Below, one piece after another: positions 1 through 7,142 of a DNA stretch of 50,966 nucleotides. Every line of letters starts with the position of its first letter. Position 1 is the first letter of the stretch. A program made the translations under genes and the position numbers. The DNA lies in assembly GCA_900314995.1 (NCBI GenBank), contig OMXK01000021.1, positions 1 to 50,966 of the forward strand, in the 5' to 3' direction. The DNA is from an uncultured Prevotella sp. Lineage in GTDB: Bacteria; Bacteroidota; Bacteroidia; Bacteroidales; Bacteroidaceae. Under the pieces are notes generated by a model. The model was given only the letters and a program-made list of their open reading frames with translations. It did no database searches and was not told the DNA's origin.

Positions 1-98
1 ATCAGAGTTTGCAAGCAAACTCCATGATGCCCCTCGACTTGCATGTGTTAAGCCTGTAGCTAGCGTTCATCCTGAGCCAGGATCAAACTCTTCATTGT
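1..98 (-). rRNA. rrs: 16S ribosomal RNA, 5' end (partial)
   Basis: The reverse complement carries the universal 16S 5' motif AGAGTTTGATCCTGGCTCAG, followed by the start of the molecule with a Bacteroidales-like first variable region. The gene runs off the left edge, so only about the first 95 nt are present. The exact mature 5' end cannot be fixed from sequence; it is placed a few bases upstream of the motif. Its leader and promoter lie to the right. Confidence 0.97.
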
Positions 99-334
99 AA
101 AAATTGTATCTTCGATAGAATTTTTACGAGCCTCCGTCGTCACTCGGCAATTGAAAGCAAACTTTCATTGCACTCGTTCCTAGGAGCCTTGTATAATTTC
201 AGTCTATCATTATCTCTGTCTCAGAACGACTATCCAAATCCAAGAAATTAAAACGGTTCGTTTCTTTTTACCCAAGTGCTTCACATAAGAAAGCACTCGC
301 TTCTTGTACTACTTCTGTCCTCGTTTAGCGGGTG

Positions 335-366
335 CAAAGGTACGAAGATTTTCCGAACCAACAAAA
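335..366 (-). promoter_or_regulatory. rRNA operon promoter, Bacteroidetes type
   Basis: On the minus strand TTTTG (362-366) is separated by 19 nt from TACCTTTG (335-342), which matches the Bacteroidetes primary sigma consensus. Transcription would start near 328 and give a leader of about 230 nt before the 16S gene. The upstream side (370-500) is very AT-rich and could act as an UP-like element, which is inference. Apart from this leader and promoters, the stretch 99-569 holds nothing I recognise. Confidence 0.85.
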
Positions 367-499
367 CTTTTCGGAAGAAAAATTGCATTTTAGATGCATT
401 TTTATCACACTCTTGACGAATATCAAGACGCATTCAGGCCTACACCTTATTATATTATATATAGAAAAGCTGAAAGAATTATAATATTCACTGATTTCC

Positions 500-531
500 T
501 TTGGTGATTTTGAAAATAAGTTGTAATTTCG
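500..531 (+). promoter_or_regulatory. Promoter of the DUF4923 lipoprotein gene
   Basis: TTTG (500-503), a 20-nt spacer and TAATTTCG (524-531), one base off TAnnTTTG, lie 38 nt upstream of the ATG at 570. Confidence 0.6.
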
Positions 532-569
532 CGGCGTCTTTCATGAATATAATAATTAAGGTATAAAAT

Positions 570-1178
570 ATGAATATGAAAAAGATTACTATCGGAATGC
601 TAACTTGTGCTTGTCTGGCACTGGTCAGTTGTGGGAACATGGGTCAGGTCATGGGTGCGATGACTAACGGCACAGGCGTGGTGAATGCCATAACCAGCGT
701 TATCGGTCTCGACAAAGTGAAACAGCAGAACTTGATCGGAACCTGGGCATACAAAGGTCCTGGCTGCGCTTTCACGAGCAAGAACCTTCTGGCCAAGGCT
801 GGTGGCGAGGTTGCTGCTGTTCAGATTGAAGAGAAACTACTGCCCTACTACCAACAGGTGGGTATCAGTCCCAGCAACACATTTATCACTTTCAACGAGG
901 ACGGTTCCTTTTCCTCTAGGATCGACGGCACGCCATTCAGCGGCAAATACACCTTCGATGAAGCCGCACAGAAAATAACCCTCAAAGGACTGTTGCTGAG
1001 TGTAAACTGCTATACAAAGAGAGAACTCAACGGCATCTCTATCTTGTTCGAGGCCAATAAGTTATTAACAGTTCTTCAGGCGATGTCAGCCATGAGCGGT
1101 AACAAAGACCTACAGACCATCGGTGACCTGAGCAAGCAATACGAGGGTGTCCGCGTTGGCTTCGATATGAATAAGTAA
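570..1178 (+). CDS. DUF4923 family lipoprotein
   Basis: A 202-residue exported protein. The first 21 residues form a hydrophobic signal with lipobox LVSC, so it is probably a lipoprotein anchored through Cys21. The mature part has the family pattern I recognise from DUF4923 (Bacteroidales only): LIGTW near residue 75, AGGEVAA, a phenylalanine-rich beta segment and a C-terminal helical segment ending in GVRVGFDM. The molecular role is unknown; the alternating beta pattern resembles lipocalin-like barrels, but that is inference. It is monocistronic by appearance, with its own promoter, and sits between the rrn operon and argR. An internal start at residue 3 (576) is equally possible. Confidence 0.8.
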   Translation: MNMKKITIGMLTCACLALVSCGNMGQVMGAMTNGTGVVNAITSVIGLDKVKQQNLIGTWAYKGPGCAFTSKNLLAKAGGEVAAVQIEEKLLPYYQQVGISPSNTFITFNEDGSFSSRIDGTPFSGKYTFDEAAQKITLKGLLLSVNCYTKRELNGISILFEANKLLTVLQAMSAMSGNKDLQTIGDLSKQYEGVRVGFDMNK

Positions 1179-1201
1179 TTTTGCAAAAATATGCATAATT
1201 A

Positions 1202-1233
1202 TTTGGTTGGGCGCAAAATAATATGTAATTTTG
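1202..1233 (+). promoter_or_regulatory. Promoter of the argR operon
   Basis: A perfect TTTG (1202-1205), 20 nt, TAATTTTG (1226-1233). The predicted start near 1240 excludes an argR start at 1244 in practice and supports 1262. TATGCATAATTAT just upstream (1190-1202) could be an operator half; related TATGCA copies lie before argD. Confidence 0.85.
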
Positions 1234-1261
1234 CACCCAACTTTTGAATAAATATACCAAC

Positions 1262-1738
1262 ATGAAGGTCAAAAACAACCGTTTAGAAGCATTGCGGCTC
1301 ATCATTTCGAGTCAGCAGCTGGGAAGTCAGGATGAGCTGTTGAGTGCCCTCCAGAAAGAAGGGTTCAAGTTAACTCAGGCTACCTTGAGCCGAGATTTGA
1401 AGCAGTTGAAAGTAGCGAAAGCCGCCTCTATGAGCGGGAACTACGTCTATGTACTGCCCAATGAAACGATGTACAAGCGCGTCAGCTCACCCAATACGAT
1501 CCGTGAAATGATGAAAGTCCCGGGGTTTGTCAGTATCAACTTTTCCGGCAACATAGGCATCATCAAGACACGTCCAGGCTATGCCAGTAGTATCGCCTGG
1601 AACATTGACAACAGCGACATACCAGAAATCCTGGGAACCATTGCCGGAGACGATACGATCTTCATCGTGATCAAAGAAGGTATCAAGCATCAGGACGTCA
1701 TCGACACATTAAGTGACGTCGTGCCAAACATGAAATAA
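1262..1738 (+). CDS. argR: Arginine repressor ArgR
   Basis: A hexameric arginine-sensing repressor of arginine genes, 158 residues from the start chosen here. The N-terminal winged helix includes the recognition stretch TQATLSRDLKQLKV typical of the family. The C-terminal domain carries the arginine-binding and oligomerisation part, with GTIAGDDTIFIV matching the canonical GTIAGDDT motif. An upstream in-frame ATG at 1244 lies only about 10 nt past the -7 element and would add MNKYTN, so 1262 is preferred. It heads the cluster argR, GNAT, argG, argC and is likely autoregulated. Confidence 0.95.
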   Translation: MKVKNNRLEALRLIISSQQLGSQDELLSALQKEGFKLTQATLSRDLKQLKVAKAASMSGNYVYVLPNETMYKRVSSPNTIREMMKVPGFVSINFSGNIGIIKTRPGYASSIAWNIDNSDIPEILGTIAGDDTIFIVIKEGIKHQDVIDTLSDVVPNMK

Positions 1739-1777
1739 TCCATTCAACAAAGATTTGAGTTTACTTTTCATATACAA

Positions 1778-2386
1778 ATGGAACAAGAAATAGAAATTGA
1801 AGTCTTAGTGGCAGGTCCGGAGCACGAGAAATACGTCGACACTATCCTGGAGACCATTGCCGAAGCAGCCAAAGTACGCGGTACAGGCATTGCCAAGAGA
1901 ACACATGAGTATCTTACCAAGAAGATGATGGAAGCAAAAGCCGTCATCGCCCTGACGAAAGATGGTCGTTTTGCCGGATTCAGTTACATCGAGACATGGG
2001 AGAACATGCAGTATGTAACGACTTCCGGACTGATCGTGCACCCCGATTTCAGAGGACATCACGTAGCAAAGCGCATCAAGGACATGACCTTCACCCTGGC
2101 CCGTACCCGTTGGCCACACGCCAAGATATTCTCGCTTACCAGTGGTGCTGCCGTCATGTCGATGAACACAGCCCTAGGCTATCAGCCTGTTACATTCGCC
2201 GACCTGACGGAAGACGAAGCGTTCTGGAAGGGATGCGAAGGCTGCGTGAATGTCGATGTACTGCATCGCACAGGCCGCAAGTACTGCATCTGTACCGCTA
2301 TGCTGTATGACCCGACAGAGCATCTGCCAGCCAAGATTCCCGATGAAGTCATTGAGCGCATCAAGAAGATCGACGGGAAAGCGTAA
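1778..2386 (+). CDS. GNAT N-acyltransferase, candidate glutamate N-acyltransferase of the arginine pathway
   Basis: A 202-residue GNAT-fold enzyme. Residues about 85-105 carry the acyl-CoA binding motif A, GLIVHPDFRGHHVAKRIKD, with the RxxGxxA-type pyrophosphate loop. The C-terminal third has an unusual Cys-rich stretch (GCEGCVNVD then YCIC). It lies between argR and argG with gaps of 39 and 42 nt, so it almost certainly belongs to arginine synthesis. No classical ArgA or ArgJ is in the window, and N-acylglutamate synthase (acetyl or succinyl donor) is the reaction this position predicts. The fold is seen in the sequence; the substrate is inference from context. Confidence 0.75.
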   Translation: MEQEIEIEVLVAGPEHEKYVDTILETIAEAAKVRGTGIAKRTHEYLTKKMMEAKAVIALTKDGRFAGFSYIETWENMQYVTTSGLIVHPDFRGHHVAKRIKDMTFTLARTRWPHAKIFSLTSGAAVMSMNTALGYQPVTFADLTEDEAFWKGCEGCVNVDVLHRTGRKYCICTAMLYDPTEHLPAKIPDEVIERIKKIDGKA

Positions 2387-2428
2387 TCAAATGAACAATT
2401 ATCAAATGTAAACAATAAAGCAAAAGAT

Positions 2429-3631
2429 ATGGCAAACAAAAAAGTAGTAGTCGCATTTTCCGGAGGACTCGACACCTCTTATACTGTAATGAAGTTAACC
2501 CAGGACGGCTGGGATGTCTATGCAGCCTGCGCCAATACTGGCGGTTTCAGCGAGGAACAGCTGAAGAAGAACGAAGAGAACGCCTATAAGCTGGGCGCAG
2601 TTCAGTACGTAACCCTCGATGTAACCCACGAGTATTACGAGAAGTCGCTGAAGTACATGATCTTTGGCAATGTGCTGCGCAACAACTGCTATCCCATCTC
2701 CGTCTCTTCTGAGCGTATCTTCCAGGCAATCGCCATTGCCCGCTATGCCAAAGAGATTGGTGCCGATGCTATTGCACACGGTTCGACAGGAGCAGGCAAC
2801 GATCAGATCCGCTTCGACATGACCTTCCTGGTGATGGCTCCCGGCGTAGAGATCATTACGCTGACTCGCGACAAGAAGCTGACCCGTAAGGAAGAGGTAG
2901 ACTTCCTGAACGAACACGGATTCTTCGCTGATTTCACCAAACTGAAGTATTCTTATAACGTAGGTATCTGGGGCACCAGTATCTGTGGCGGCGAACTGCT
3001 CGACCCCACTCAGGGACTCCCCGAAGACGCTTATCTGAAGCACGTTACGGCCAAGGAACAGGAGTCGCTGCTGAAGATCACCTTCGAGAAGGGCGAGATT
3101 GTTGCCGTGAATGGCGAGCACTTCGACGACAAGGTGAAAGCCATCCAGAAGATCGAGGAGATCGGCGCCAGCTACGCCATCGGCCGTGATGCCAACGTAG
3201 GCGACACGATCATCGGCATCAAGGGCCGCGTAGGCTTTGAGGCCGCAGCCCCGAAACTGATCATCGAGGCCCACCGCCTGCTGGAGAAGTCTACCCTCTC
3301 CAAATGGCAGCAGTACTGGAAGGATCAGGTAGCCAACTGGTACGGTATGTTCCTCCACGAGAGCCAGTATCTGGAGCCCGTGATGCCCGATATGGAAGCC
3401 ATGCTGACTTCTTCACAGCGCAACGTGACCGGTACCTCTATCCTGAAGCTCCGTCCTTACGGCTTCGAGACCGTCGGCATCGATTCAGAGAACGACCTGA
3501 CGAAGTCGAAGCTTGGCGAATATGGCGAGACGCAGACGGGTTGGACTGCCGACGAAGCCAAGGGCTTCATCAAGGTATCCAGCACACCTCTGCGTGTTTA
3601 CTACGGTATCCACAAAGACGAAAAGAGATAA
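2429..3631 (+). CDS. argG: Argininosuccinate synthase
   Basis: Cytosolic ligase joining citrulline and aspartate with ATP hydrolysis to AMP, the penultimate arginine step. At 400 residues it has normal family length. The N-terminus has the PP-loop ATP pyrophosphatase motif VVVAFSGGLDTSY at residues 6-18. Other signatures are the HGSTGAGNDQIRFD block near residue 117 and GRDANVGDTIIGIKGRVGFEAA. It is followed by a 58-nt gap with a GC-rich hairpin, then argC. Its partner argH is not in the window. Confidence 0.97.
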   Translation: MANKKVVVAFSGGLDTSYTVMKLTQDGWDVYAACANTGGFSEEQLKKNEENAYKLGAVQYVTLDVTHEYYEKSLKYMIFGNVLRNNCYPISVSSERIFQAIAIARYAKEIGADAIAHGSTGAGNDQIRFDMTFLVMAPGVEIITLTRDKKLTRKEEVDFLNEHGFFADFTKLKYSYNVGIWGTSICGGELLDPTQGLPEDAYLKHVTAKEQESLLKITFEKGEIVAVNGEHFDDKVKAIQKIEEIGASYAIGRDANVGDTIIGIKGRVGFEAAAPKLIIEAHRLLEKSTLSKWQQYWKDQVANWYGMFLHESQYLEPVMPDMEAMLTSSQRNVTGTSILKLRPYGFETVGIDSENDLTKSKLGEYGETQTGWTADEAKGFIKVSSTPLRVYYGIHKDEKR

Positions 3632-3644
3632 GAGCCTCCCCCAT

Positions 3645-3662
3645 CCCCTCCAAAAGGAGGGG
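3645..3662 (+). repeat. CCCCTCC/GGAGGGG hairpin between argG and argC
   Basis: CCCCTCC (3645-3651), loop AAAA, GGAGGGG (3656-3662) form a perfect 7-bp stem, with CCTCCCCC just before it. No T tract follows, so it is not a standard terminator. It could set argG/argC mRNA stability, or be a copy of a dispersed GC-rich intergenic repeat. Confidence 0.6.
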
Positions 3663-3689
3663 GGAACGGCCAGATAAACCATTGAAAAT

Positions 3690-4652
3690 ATGAAGATAGG
3701 AATATTAGGCGCAGCAGGCTATACAGGCGGAGAACTGATCCGCCTGCTGCTCAACCATCCCGAGGCAGAGATTGTCTTTGCCAACTCTGAGAGCAACGCA
3801 GGCAATCTGGTGTCAGATGTCCACGAAGGGCTCATCGGAGAGACCGACCTGAAGTTCACCAGCGAGATGCCTTTCGACCAGGTGGACGTCGTATTCTTCT
3901 GTTTCGGACACGGGAAGAGCGAGGCATTCCTCAAGGAGCACACCATCCCCGCCAACGTGAAGATCATCGATCTGGCACAGGACTTCCGCATCAAGGGCGA
4001 CCACGATTACGTGTATGGTCTGCCCGAGATCAACAAGGAAGAGATCATGAATGCGCAGCATATCGCCAATCCAGGCTGCTTTGCTACCTGCATTCAGGTG
4101 GCGCTCCTTCCTGCAGCCTATCTGAACCTGCTGAAAGAGGATGTGGCCGTGAATGCCATCACGGGCAGTACTGGCGCAGGCCAGAAGCCGGGAGCCACCA
4201 CCCATTTCTCCTGGCGCAACAACAACCTGAGCATCTACAAGCCCTTCCAGCATCAGCACATCGCCGAGATCCGCCAGTCGCTCAAGCAGATTCAGGGCTA
4301 TCTTGACGCCGACATCGACTTCATCCCCTATCGAGGCGATTTCGCCCGCGGCATCTTCTGCACGGCAGTCATCAGGACCAAGGCTCCCGTAGAAGAGATC
4401 ATCGAAGCCTACAAAGACTTCTATAAGGATGCGGCCTTTACCCACTACTGCGACAAGGCCATCGACCTAAAACAGGTAGTGAACACCAACAAGGCGCTCG
4501 TCCATGTAGAGAAATACGGCAACAAACTGCTCGTCACCTCCTGCATCGACAATCTGCTGAAGGGTGCCGTAGGTCAGGCTGTTCAGAACATGAACCTCAT
4601 GTTCGGCATCGACGAGACGGCAGGCCTCCGCCTGAAAGCGTCCGCTTTCTAG
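3690..4652 (+). CDS. argC: N-acyl-gamma-glutamyl-phosphate reductase
   Basis: NADPH-dependent reduction of N-acetyl- or N-succinyl-glutamyl phosphate to the semialdehyde. A 320-residue protein with Rossmann motif GILGAAGYTGGEL at residues 3-15. The catalytic cysteine is in ANPGCFATC near residue 130, and STGAGQKPG follows as in the short-type ArgC family. The kinase ArgB that supplies the substrate is not in the window. No terminator is obvious after the stop; the gene runs into the repeat-rich gap before argD. Confidence 0.96.
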   Translation: MKIGILGAAGYTGGELIRLLLNHPEAEIVFANSESNAGNLVSDVHEGLIGETDLKFTSEMPFDQVDVVFFCFGHGKSEAFLKEHTIPANVKIIDLAQDFRIKGDHDYVYGLPEINKEEIMNAQHIANPGCFATCIQVALLPAAYLNLLKEDVAVNAITGSTGAGQKPGATTHFSWRNNNLSIYKPFQHQHIAEIRQSLKQIQGYLDADIDFIPYRGDFARGIFCTAVIRTKAPVEEIIEAYKDFYKDAAFTHYCDKAIDLKQVVNTNKALVHVEKYGNKLLVTSCIDNLLKGAVGQAVQNMNLMFGIDETAGLRLKASAF

Positions 4653-4687
4653 TTGTCCGAGAATGTTGCTCAACGAGTAACCTCCAC

Positions 4688-4818
4688 TCGCATTACGACT
4701 GAAGGCTGGTTACATTACGACAAAGCATGGGTTTCCTTACGACTGAAGGATAGTCTCTCGTAAGGAAACCCATGAATTTTCGAGAGAATTTCATGGTTTA
4801 CTACCGAGAAAAGGGTAA
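4688..4818 (+). repeat. Diverged copies of a 22-bp tandem repeat, direct and inverted
   Basis: Three exact-period 22-nt units follow each other: 4688-4709, 4710-4731 and 4732-4753, with core TTACxxTACGAC. A fourth unit at 4797-4818 has core CTACCGAGAAA. The 43 nt between the third and fourth contain units in inverted orientation. The same 22-nt period and core form an array at 40329-40460, upstream of a VirE-type ATPase gene. The units are too diverged to be a recent duplication. Confidence 0.75.
4726..4774 (+). repeat. Perfect 17-bp inverted repeat in the argC-argD gap
   Basis: CATGGGTTTCCTTACGA (4726-4742) is exactly complementary to 4758-4774, with a 15-nt loop. A weaker inverted repeat, CATGAA to TTCATG, follows at once (4771-4795). 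The stem arises from head-to-head 22-bp units. There is no T tract, so a simple terminator role is doubtful. Confidence 0.85.
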
Positions 4819-4938
4819 AATACAGGGGACAAAACCCTAGTTTGCAGTAATATAATTGAGGTGAAATAGCTTTCTGACTTCAACATCCACTAAATTTGAC
4901 ATATCATTCTGACTTACTGAATCTTATGTTATATTTAT

Positions 4939-4971
4939 ACCTCCACTTAACCTCCACTAAACCTCCACTAA
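4939..4971 (+). repeat. 11-bp tandem repeat, three copies
   Basis: ACCTCCACTTA, ACCTCCACTAA, ACCTCCACTAA in direct succession, with a related single unit ACATCCACTAA at 4883-4893. This is part of the 475-nt gap 4653-5125. Apart from these repeats, three TATGCA motifs (5019, 5030, 5049) and the argD promoter, I see nothing else in the gap. Confidence 0.85.
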
Positions 4972-5094
4972 ATCTAATGACATCCAACAGTTCAGACAAC
5001 CAGCACAAAGGTTATGTGTATGCAGTTTATATGCAGAAAGCGCCTTTTTATGCAAAAAGATGAAGAAATATGCCGATTTATCGGATTTTTGCAG

Positions 5095-5102
5095 TATCTT
5101 TG
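5095..5102 (+). promoter_or_regulatory. Promoter -7 element of argD
   Basis: TATCTTTG at 5095-5102 fits the -7 element; the expected TTTG near 5072 is absent. It places transcription near 5108, so the argD start at 5126 is favoured over the upstream in-frame ATG at 5060. TATGCA motifs at 5019, 5030 and 5049 are candidate ArgR contacts. Confidence 0.6.
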
Positions 5103-5125
5103 CACGCGATTTAAAGGAAACGATT

Positions 5126-6259
5126 ATGAAGCTATTCGACGTATATCCGCTCTTCGACGTAAACATCGTGAAGGGCAAGGGCTGTAAGGTATGGGACGAC
5201 AAGGGGCAGGAATATCTGGACCTCTATGGCGGACATGCCGTAATCTCTATCGGCCATTCTCATCCACATTATATCAGTAAGGTGTCTGAGCAGTTGCAGA
5301 ATCTGGGATTCTATTCAAACTCCGTGATCAACAAGCTGCAGTCAGAGTTGGCTGAGCGCCTCGGCAAGATAAGCGGCTACGACGACTACCAGCTGTTCCT
5401 CATCAACAGTGGTGCGGAGGCTAACGAGAATGCGCTGAAACTGGCCTCGTTTACCAACGGCCGTACTCGCGTCCTCTCTGCCGAGAAGGCATTCCACGGT
5501 CGTACCTCACTGGCTGTCGAGGTGACCAACAATCCGAAGATCATCGCGCCTATCAACGATAATGGTCACGTGACCTATCTGCCAATGAACGATTTGGCAG
5601 CCTGGGAGGCAGAGCTGGCTAAGGGCGATGTCTGTGCCGTAATCTTAGAGTGCATCCAGGGTGTTGGCGGCATCAAGCTGGCTACGGCAGAGTTTGCCCA
5701 GGGCTTGGCTGCTGCCTGCAAGAAACACGGTACGATTCTTATCTGTGATGAGATCCAGTGCGGTTACGGCCGCAGCGGTAAGTTCTTCGCCCACCAGTGG
5801 CTGGGCATCCGTCCTGACATCATCACGGTAGCCAAGGGTATCGCCAACGGTTTCCCGATGGGCGGAGTGCTGATCTCGCCTGAGTTCAAGCCCGTATACG
5901 GACAGTTGGGTACCACCTTCGGCGGCAATCATCTGGCTTGTGCAGCAGCGCTGGCTGTGCTCGATGTGTTCGAGCAGGAGCATCTCGTGGAGAACGCCCA
6001 TGAGGTGGGCGAATACCTCATCACCCAGCTGAAGGAGTTGCAGAAGACGGAGCCACATATCCAGGATGTTCGTGGTCGCGGACTGATGATCGGCATCGAT
6101 CTCGACATTCCCCATAAGGATGTGCGCCAGCCGCTGATCTATCAGGAGCATTGCTTCACGGGCTGTGCAGGCACAAACATTCTTCGCCTGCTGCCGCCAC
6201 TCTGCCTGACCAAGGCAGAAGCCGACTTATTCATCGAAAAACTCAAGAAGACATTATGA
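5126..6259 (+). CDS. argD: N-acyl-ornithine aminotransferase
   Basis: A PLP class-III aminotransferase converting N-acetyl/succinyl-glutamate semialdehyde to the acyl-ornithine with glutamate as amino donor; 377 residues. It shows NSGAEANENALKLA, the phosphate-binding region FHGRTSLAVEVT, CDEIQCGYGRSG, and the Schiff-base lysine in TVAKGIANGFPMGG. Translation from 5060 would prepend 22 unconserved residues and begin upstream of the predicted transcription start; AAGGA precedes 5126. The stop overlaps the proC start (ATGA, 6256-6259), so the two are translationally coupled. Confidence 0.95.
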   Translation: MKLFDVYPLFDVNIVKGKGCKVWDDKGQEYLDLYGGHAVISIGHSHPHYISKVSEQLQNLGFYSNSVINKLQSELAERLGKISGYDDYQLFLINSGAEANENALKLASFTNGRTRVLSAEKAFHGRTSLAVEVTNNPKIIAPINDNGHVTYLPMNDLAAWEAELAKGDVCAVILECIQGVGGIKLATAEFAQGLAAACKKHGTILICDEIQCGYGRSGKFFAHQWLGIRPDIITVAKGIANGFPMGGVLISPEFKPVYGQLGTTFGGNHLACAAALAVLDVFEQEHLVENAHEVGEYLITQLKELQKTEPHIQDVRGRGLMIGIDLDIPHKDVRQPLIYQEHCFTGCAGTNILRLLPPLCLTKAEADLFIEKLKKTL

Positions 6260-7038
6260 AAATAGCAGTTATCGGAGCTGGTGCCATGGGTGGCACCACT
6301 ATAGAAGGACTCGTCAGAGGAAAGACGTTCAACAACGAGGATATCACCGTATCCGACCCCAATCAGGCCACTCTCAAGAAGTTTGCGAAGATGGGTGTGA
6401 AGACAACCAGTGAGAACCATAAGGCAGCCAAGGATGCCGACATCGTGTGTGTGGTGGTGAAGCCCTGGCTTGTAGAGACGGTTCTGAGAGGTATCAAGAG
6501 TGCGCTGAATCCCCAGAAGCAGTTGCTGATCGTGGTGGCTGCAGGCGTATCGTCGGAGAGCATCAAGAAATGGCTGAACCTGAACTGTCCGCCATTGTTC
6601 CTCGTCATTCCAAACATCGCCATCGCCCAGATGCAGTCGATGACCTTCGTGGTGCCTGTGAACGCAACGGATCAGCAGACGCAGACCATCCTCGACATCT
6701 ATAACGAGATGGGCGATACGCTGATTACCGACGAGCAGCATCTGGCCGCCGGCACTACCCTCGCCTCTTGCGGCATCGCTTATGCCATGCGCTATATCCG
6801 TGCCGCTTCGGAAGGTGGCGTGGAACTGGGCTTCAAGGCCGACGACGCCAAGAAGATTGTGCTGCAGACATTGAGGGGCGCTGTGGAGCTGCTGGCAGAG
6901 ACAGGCCTCCATCCCGAGGCAGCCATCGACTTGGTAACTACACCTGACGGTGTATCCATCCGTGGACTGAATGAAATGGAGCACGCAGGCTTTACGTCAG
7001 CGGTAATCCGTGGGCTCAAGGCAGGCATCAAGAAATAA
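6256..7038 (+). CDS. proC: Pyrroline-5-carboxylate reductase
   Basis: NAD(P)H-dependent last step of proline synthesis. A 260-residue protein with dinucleotide-binding motif IGAGAMGGT at residues 5-13, VVKPWLV and the C-terminal helical dimerisation part. The family signature is recognisable in VTTPDGVSIRGLNEMEHAGFTSAV near the end. The start at 6256 overlaps the argD stop by 4 nt; a frame-open extension to 6151 lies inside argD and is rejected. Coupling to argD links proline and arginine synthesis, which share glutamate semialdehyde-type intermediates. Confidence 0.95.
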   Translation: MKIAVIGAGAMGGTTIEGLVRGKTFNNEDITVSDPNQATLKKFAKMGVKTTSENHKAAKDADIVCVVVKPWLVETVLRGIKSALNPQKQLLIVVAAGVSSESIKKWLNLNCPPLFLVIPNIAIAQMQSMTFVVPVNATDQQTQTILDIYNEMGDTLITDEQHLAAGTTLASCGIAYAMRYIRAASEGGVELGFKADDAKKIVLQTLRGAVELLAETGLHPEAAIDLVTTPDGVSIRGLNEMEHAGFTSAVIRGLKAGIKK

Positions 7039-7107
7039 ATTATTGGCAAAAGTACACTTATTAACATTAATTAGTAGGCACAGTTGATAGAATTCATAAA
7101 AATACAG

Positions 7108-7115
7108 TATCTTTG
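7108..7115 (+). promoter_or_regulatory. Promoter -7 element of pruA
   Basis: TATCTTTG at 7108-7115, followed by GCACC, with a poor -33 match (GTTG at 7083-7086, 21-nt spacer). It lies 28 nt upstream of the pruA ATG and suggests transcription independent of argD-proC. Confidence 0.55.
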
Positions 7116-7142
7116 CACCCTGCTACTAAATATTAAACAAGT

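Noticed and set aside
2495-3358. 287-codon open frame antisense to argG
   Set aside because: Shadow of a GC-rich coding region; no domain, start signal or promoter.
4688-4818. Insertion sequence remnant
   Set aside because: No transposase fragment or terminal target duplication can be seen; only short repeats are present.
5060-5125. Upstream start for argD
   Set aside because: It would begin before the predicted transcription start and adds unconserved residues.
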